Positions 60,461 through 64,000 of a DNA stretch of 64,000 bases are shown here, piece by piece. Origin of the DNA: Rummeliibacillus sp044763875. GTDB lineage: Bacteria > Bacillota > Bacilli > Bacillales_A > Planococcaceae. The DNA is taken from positions 434,001 through 498,000 of the forward strand of contig NZ_JBIWGZ010000003.1 of the NCBI RefSeq assembly GCF_044763875.1, given 5' to 3'. Below the pieces are notes generated by a model. It searched no databases and was not told the origin of the DNA. It saw only the letters and a program-made list of their open reading frames with translations. Each line of letters begins with the position of its first letter. Position 1 is the first letter of the stretch. A program made the translations under genes and the position numbers.

Positions 60461-61996
60461 TTAGACTTTCGGGAAAATAAGACGCATCGTTGTCCCTTTT
60501 CCCACGACACTATCAACTTGAATTTTCCCATGATGTGCTTCTACTAAATGTTTTACAATGGCTAATCCTAAGCCGGTTCCACCAGAATTTCGACTCCGCG
60601 CTTTGTCTACACGGTAAAATCGTTCAAATACACGTGGAATCTCTTCCTCACTTATGCCCATTCCTTCATCGGAAATTTCAAGAATCGCATTCTGTCCTTT
60701 CTCGTAAAGGTGAACGGTAATTTTTGTACTTTCTGGTGAATAGTTAATGGCATTAACCATTAAATTCATAACCACTTGCACTAACCGATTAGGATCACCA
60801 TTAATATAAACTTCTTGATCAATTTTTGCTTCAAACTGTATATTTTTTTCTTCTATTTTTTGATGTGTCATTTCAGTTGTTCTAATAATCACATCACGTA
60901 AACTTGTTTTTTCCACATTAACCGTAAAGCCGGTCTTTTCAATCTTAGACAAATCCAGCAAATCATTCACAAGTATTTGCAGGCGATTGCTTTCTTTGTT
61001 CATAATCTCCAAAAAGCTAAGTAACGTTTCTTGATCCTTGTATGCGCCATCTAAAAGAGTTTCAGAAAAACCTTTAATAGATGTAATAGGTGTTCTAAGT
61101 TCATGGGAAACATTCGCAACAAAGTCTTTGCGAATTTGTTCCAACATTTTTAGTTCAGTAATGTCATGCATAACAATGACGACACCAAGCCATAACCCGT
61201 GTTCACCAACTACAGGTGCACCATACACTTCCATATCACGATATTCATGTTGAAGTTTAATGTGTATTTGTTTTCTATATGGAACTTCCGTCATAAAGAC
61301 ATAATCCACAAATTCTTCTAACTCGTGAGGCAACCCTAATTCACGAAAAAGTTGTCTTTGTACGTCTTCATATTGTTGATCGAATAACTCGGTAAAGACT
61401 CTATTGACAATCGTAATATCTCCTTCTCTACCAATCATGATTAGGGCACTACCCATATTTTCAATTAATGTCTTCAATCTTTCTTGTTCAATTTCACGAA
61501 CGATCATGATATCTTGCAAGTTTCTAGCAAGTGCATTTACCGCTTTACTCAAACGTAATGTTGGTGAGCCAGTTATTTCATATGCGCGTGCAAGATAATT
61601 TCCCTTTGCAAGCTCAAAAGCAGTCATCATGACATTATCAATCGGTTGGGATAAATTTTTGATAAGACGATATGTGACTACAATTAAAATGATAAAAGTA
61701 ATGACAAAGATTATAGCCAGTAAGATCCATAATTGTAGGCGAATATCCGATAAGTCTTCGACCTTCATATGAGATGCTATGGAATCTAGAATCGTATTCA
61801 TTTGTGAATTAGTTAATTCAATATGTTGTTTTTCTATTGCATGCGTGATATTTTCTTTAGATTGTATAACATTTGTTCTAATCGAGTCCTTCACTAAGAG
61901 CGGGAAAAGCTGCCCCAGAGTAAAACCTAGGCCAGCTAAAGTAATTATATATAAAAATCCAAAGGAAAGTAATAAACGAAAACGTAATGATTGCAT
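60461..61996 (-). CDS. phoR: Phosphate-regulon sensor histidine kinase PhoR
   Basis: A 511-aa membrane kinase. Two spans (about 8-30 and 84-108) flank a short extracellular loop. A HAMP region (LIKNLSQPIDNVMM) is followed by a PAS domain with LENMGSALIMIGREG near 188, the HisKA phospho-acceptor in FVANVSHELRTPITSIKG near 287-304, and the HATPase_c domain with N box NLMVNAINYSPE and GGTGLGLAIVKHL. A TTG one codon upstream is possible; the ATG shares its A with the phoP stop (TGATG). The extracytoplasmic part looks shorter than in the B. subtilis protein. Confidence 0.92.
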   Translation of the reverse strand: MQSLRFRLLLSFGFLYIITLAGLGFTLGQLFPLLVKDSIRTNVIQSKENITHAIEKQHIELTNSQMNTILDSIASHMKVEDLSDIRLQLWILLAIIFVITFIILIVVTYRLIKNLSQPIDNVMMTAFELAKGNYLARAYEITGSPTLRLSKAVNALARNLQDIMIVREIEQERLKTLIENMGSALIMIGREGDITIVNRVFTELFDQQYEDVQRQLFRELGLPHELEEFVDYVFMTEVPYRKQIHIKLQHEYRDMEVYGAPVVGEHGLWLGVVIVMHDITELKMLEQIRKDFVANVSHELRTPITSIKGFSETLLDGAYKDQETLLSFLEIMNKESNRLQILVNDLLDLSKIEKTGFTVNVEKTSLRDVIIRTTEMTHQKIEEKNIQFEAKIDQEVYINGDPNRLVQVVMNLMVNAINYSPESTKITVHLYEKGQNAILEISDEGMGISEEEIPRVFERFYRVDKARSRNSGGTGLGLAIVKHLVEAHHGKIQVDSVVGKGTTMRLIFPKV

Positions 61997-62715
61997 CAAT
62001 TTTTTGGCTCCTCAAATTTATAGCCTAGTCCTCGAATTGTTTTAATAAACTTCGGCTTACGGCTATTCTCTTCAATTTGATCTCGCAAATGACTAATATG
62101 CACATCCACTATACGTGTATCGCCTGCAAAGTCATAGTGCCACACAGCACTTAATAATTGATCACGTGTTAAAACTCGGTTTTTATTTTCTAAAAGGTAC
62201 AACAGCAATTCAAATTCCTTAGGCGTAAACTCTAATAAATTGTCATCTAAAAACGCTTCAAACCGATCTGGGAAAACATTTAAATGACCTATATGATATG
62301 TTTTCTCACTAGTAGATTGCTCCTCTTCTTGATGAGGTTGATCAACCACTTTTGACCGTCTTAATACAGCTTTGACACGTGCCATTACTTCTCTAGGACT
62401 AAATGGTTTTGTCATATAATCATCGGCGCCTAGTTCAAGTCCCAGCACTTTATCAAACTCGTCATCCTTTGCTGTAAGCATAATAATAGGTGTATTGATT
62501 TTTTTCATACGTAATTCTTTACAAACTTCCATACCATCCAATTTCGGTAACATTAAATCTAACAAGATTAAATCTGGCTTTTCAGAAATTGCTTTATTTA
62601 ATCCATCACGCCCATCGTTTGCTGTGACAACATCATAACCTGCTTGTTTTAAATTGTATTGTAATAAGGTTGCAATCGAAATTTCATCTTCTACTACTAA
62701 TATTTTATTTGTCAT
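61996..62715 (-). CDS. phoP: Phosphate-regulon response regulator PhoP
   Basis: A 239-aa OmpR-type regulator. The receiver domain (1-120) has the acidic pocket VVEDE, the phospho-acceptor Asp in DLILLDLMLPKLDG near 53 and the Lys in MLTAKDDE. The DNA-binding winged helix (about 140-235) has LLLYLLENKNRVLTRDQLL and VDVHISHLRDQIE. A GGAGGCAT site precedes the ATG. It is upstream of and overlaps phoR, next to mdh as in B. subtilis. Confidence 0.95.
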   Translation of the reverse strand: MTNKILVVEDEISIATLLQYNLKQAGYDVVTANDGRDGLNKAISEKPDLILLDLMLPKLDGMEVCKELRMKKINTPIIMLTAKDDEFDKVLGLELGADDYMTKPFSPREVMARVKAVLRRSKVVDQPHQEEEQSTSEKTYHIGHLNVFPDRFEAFLDDNLLEFTPKEFELLLYLLENKNRVLTRDQLLSAVWHYDFAGDTRIVDVHISHLRDQIEENSRKPKFIKTIRGLGYKFEEPKN

Positions 62716-62778
62716 TTTATATGCCTCCGCAATTGATTTGAAACCCCCATCTCAAATCTTATTGCTAATATTTGTAAA

Positions 62779-63225
62779 TTATTTTGGATGAATTGGAGGG
62801 ATTGCTGTAACAGTTCCCTCTAGCACAATCTCTTCATTACTATTTATGCCTTCTACCTTTACCCTTATTTCGCGATTAGATAAATTAACTTCCTCAACAA
62901 CTAGTTGTATTTGAACGGTTTCATAATGATACAACGGCTTGGGAAATTGAAATTTTTGTTCACGAATATACGACCCTGCGCCAGGTAAGTATTTTGAAAT
63001 GGCTGATGTCACAATTCCTGTTAGCATAGTAGGTGGTACAACTGGTTTTTCATAAGTGGTTTGAGCAGCATAGTCATGCTGTATGTACAAAGGATTATTG
63101 TCATTTGTTAGTCCCAAGTATAATAACAAATCTTTATCCTCAATTTTTTCTGTAAGCTGAATCGACTCCCCGACTGATAATTCTTCAAGCTGTTTGCCCA
63201 GCTTTCTTTTTTTATCAAGTAACAC
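62779..63225 (-). CDS. MaoC-like hotdog dehydratase
   Basis: A 148-aa single hotdog-fold protein. The hydratase motif with Asp, Asn-Pro and His is visible in GLTNDNNPLYIQHDYA near 37-52, followed by VVPPTMLTGIVTSAI. This is the R-specific enoyl-CoA hydratase (PhaJ/MaoC) pattern, so a role in acyl-CoA metabolism is likely; the substrate is unknown. It begins with GTG after AAGGGGGA. Its place between phoP and mdh is not the B. subtilis order. Confidence 0.85.
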   Translation of the reverse strand: MLLDKKRKLGKQLEELSVGESIQLTEKIEDKDLLLYLGLTNDNNPLYIQHDYAAQTTYEKPVVPPTMLTGIVTSAISKYLPGAGSYIREQKFQFPKPLYHYETVQIQLVVEEVNLSNREIRVKVEGINSNEEIVLEGTVTAIPPIHPK

Positions 63226-63351
63226 AGGATTCCCCCTTTGAAATATTCAGTAATTTTATAGTATCAATAATCCGAAGAAAAATCGAGTACGAAAGCGAAA
63301 AGAATGATTTTGAGTATATCAAGCTTCAGCTTTTACTATTTCCTAGTTGCA

Positions 63352-63400
63352 GTCGTTAGCTTTTGGGATCAGATAACCAGATAGCTTCCAATTTCCTTTG
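63352..63400 (+). repeat. Family C repeat fragment
   Basis: AGCTTTTGGGATCAGATAAC matches the complement of the hairpin repeat at 34665-34765 with two mismatches. The rest of the gap 63226-63518 holds only the mdh terminator. Confidence 0.5.
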
Positions 63401-63469
63401 CTAGCCTACTACATGAAGAACAGCTGAACGAGCGTTCTCCCTTTCAAATAAAATACCATTCAAATAAAT

Positions 63470-63499
63470 AAAAAAACCGGATAGGCCAAAGCCTACCCG
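63470..63499 (-). terminator. Terminator after mdh
   Basis: On the minus strand CGGGTAGGC-TTTG-GCCTATCCG is followed by seven T residues. Confidence 0.92.
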
Positions 63500-63518
63500 A
63501 TATATGGGAGAGAAATTT

Positions 63519-64000
63519 TTAAGCTAGAACTTTCATAACGTCTTTAACCGCTTCAGCAGATTTATCTAAAGCTGATTTTTCTTCTTCAGTTAATTCTAAT
63601 TCAATAATTTGTTCAACACCGTTTCCACCTAGAACAGTTGGTACACCGAGGCAAATACCATTGTAACCATATTCACCATCTAAGTATGCGATTGTTGGTA
63701 ATACACGACGTTGGTCTTTAAGTACTGCTTCAGCCATTTCTACAAGAGATGCTGCTGGAGCATAGTATGCAGAACCATTACCTAATAAGTTTACGATTTC
63801 GCCACCGCCAGTACGAGTACGAGCTACGATTTCTTCTAAACGTTCTTTAGGGATTAATGTTTCTAGTGGAATACCACCAGCATAAGAGAAACGAGTAAGA
63901 GGTACCATAGTATCACCATGACCACCAAGTACGAAACCAGTTACATCTTTAACAGATAAATTTAATTCTTCTGCTACGAAAGCTCGGAAACGAGCTGTAT
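63519..64000 (-). CDS. mdh: Malate dehydrogenase, 3' part
   Basis: The C-terminal 160 residues or so of an LDH-type malate dehydrogenase, running off the window. The catalytic His motif GGHGDTMVPLTR is visible just past the internal Met at 63908, followed by YSYAGG-like FSYAGGIPLE and YNGICLGVPTVLGGNGVEQI. It interconverts malate and oxaloacetate in the TCA cycle. The open frame continues to the window edge, so the start is outside. Position after phoPR matches the B. subtilis citZ-icd-mdh-phoPR region. Confidence 0.95.
   Translation of the reverse strand, partial: TARFRAFVAEELNLSVKDVTGFVLGGHGDTMVPLTRFSYAGGIPLETLIPKERLEEIVARTRTGGGEIVNLLGNGSAYYAPAASLVEMAEAVLKDQRRVLPTIAYLDGEYGYNGICLGVPTVLGGNGVEQIIELELTEEEKSALDKSAEAVKDVMKVLA

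Overview
The window is a low-GC Firmicute chromosome. Gene order follows the Bacillus subtilis chromosome closely: uvrC-trxA-etfAB-fadB-fadR-lcfA, yshE-mutS2-polX-cvpA-zapA-rnhC, pheST-ysgA-sspI-glcD, ysdC/ysdA, rplT-rpmI-infC, thrS, dnaI-dnaB-nrdR-gapB, coaE-mutM-polA, phoPR and mdh. A small acid-soluble spore protein gene (sspI) marks an endospore former. Protein character and the many GC-rich intergenic repeats suggest a Planococcaceae/Caryophanaceae member (Lysinibacillus/Solibacillus-like). That placement is inference. No rRNA, tRNA, CRISPR array, prophage or intact insertion sequence was seen.

Layout. 1-7.4 kb: DNA repair (uvrC), thioredoxin and a fatty acid degradation cluster under FadR. 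7.4-14.6 kb: a repeat-rich gap, then the mutS2/polX/cvpA/zapA operon and the convergent rnhC. 14.8-20.5 kb: oligopeptide permease oppDFBCA. 20.9-29.2 kb: T-box-controlled pheST, an rRNA methylase, an oxidoreductase, sspI, an XRE/membrane-protein pair and glcD. 29.5-34.4 kb: a branched-chain amino acid type ABC transporter (livJHMGF). 34.8-38.1 kb: argF, a 1.1 kb repeat graveyard and corA with an unusual coding leader. 38.2-44.3 kb: peptidase, dUTPase, a small membrane protein and two tandem secreted GH25 lysozyme-like genes. 44.8-46.6 kb: hmp/nsrR, with three phased operators between them. 47.2-51.3 kb: infC-rpmI-rplT with an L20-type leader, and thrS with a T-box. 51.3-63.2 kb: replication, repair and NAD(P)/CoA housekeeping genes plus phoPR. 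63.5 kb to the end: the 3' part of mdh.

How the genes work together. LcfA activates fatty acids, FadB and the electron-transfer flavoprotein serve beta-oxidation, and FadR controls them through a perfect operator at a promoter inside the cluster. NsrR and Hmp form a nitric oxide sensing and detoxification pair. NrdR, DnaB, DnaI, PolA, MutM and UvrC are a replication/repair set.

The most unusual signals are: (1) a 53-codon leader gene upstream of corA with an N-terminal Asp-Pro-Asp-Pro motif, stop/start overlap with corA and two competing RNA hairpins, recalling Mg2+-sensing leader peptides such as MgtL; (2) three NsrR-like operators at exactly 31-bp spacing; (3) a DnaB primosome protein with a duplicated C-terminal DDBH2 domain; (4) at least three families of dispersed, structured intergenic repeats, one nested in another and one inside the thrS leader.

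Start codons were re-chosen wherever a ribosome binding site contradicted the longest reading frame. These calls are explained per gene.
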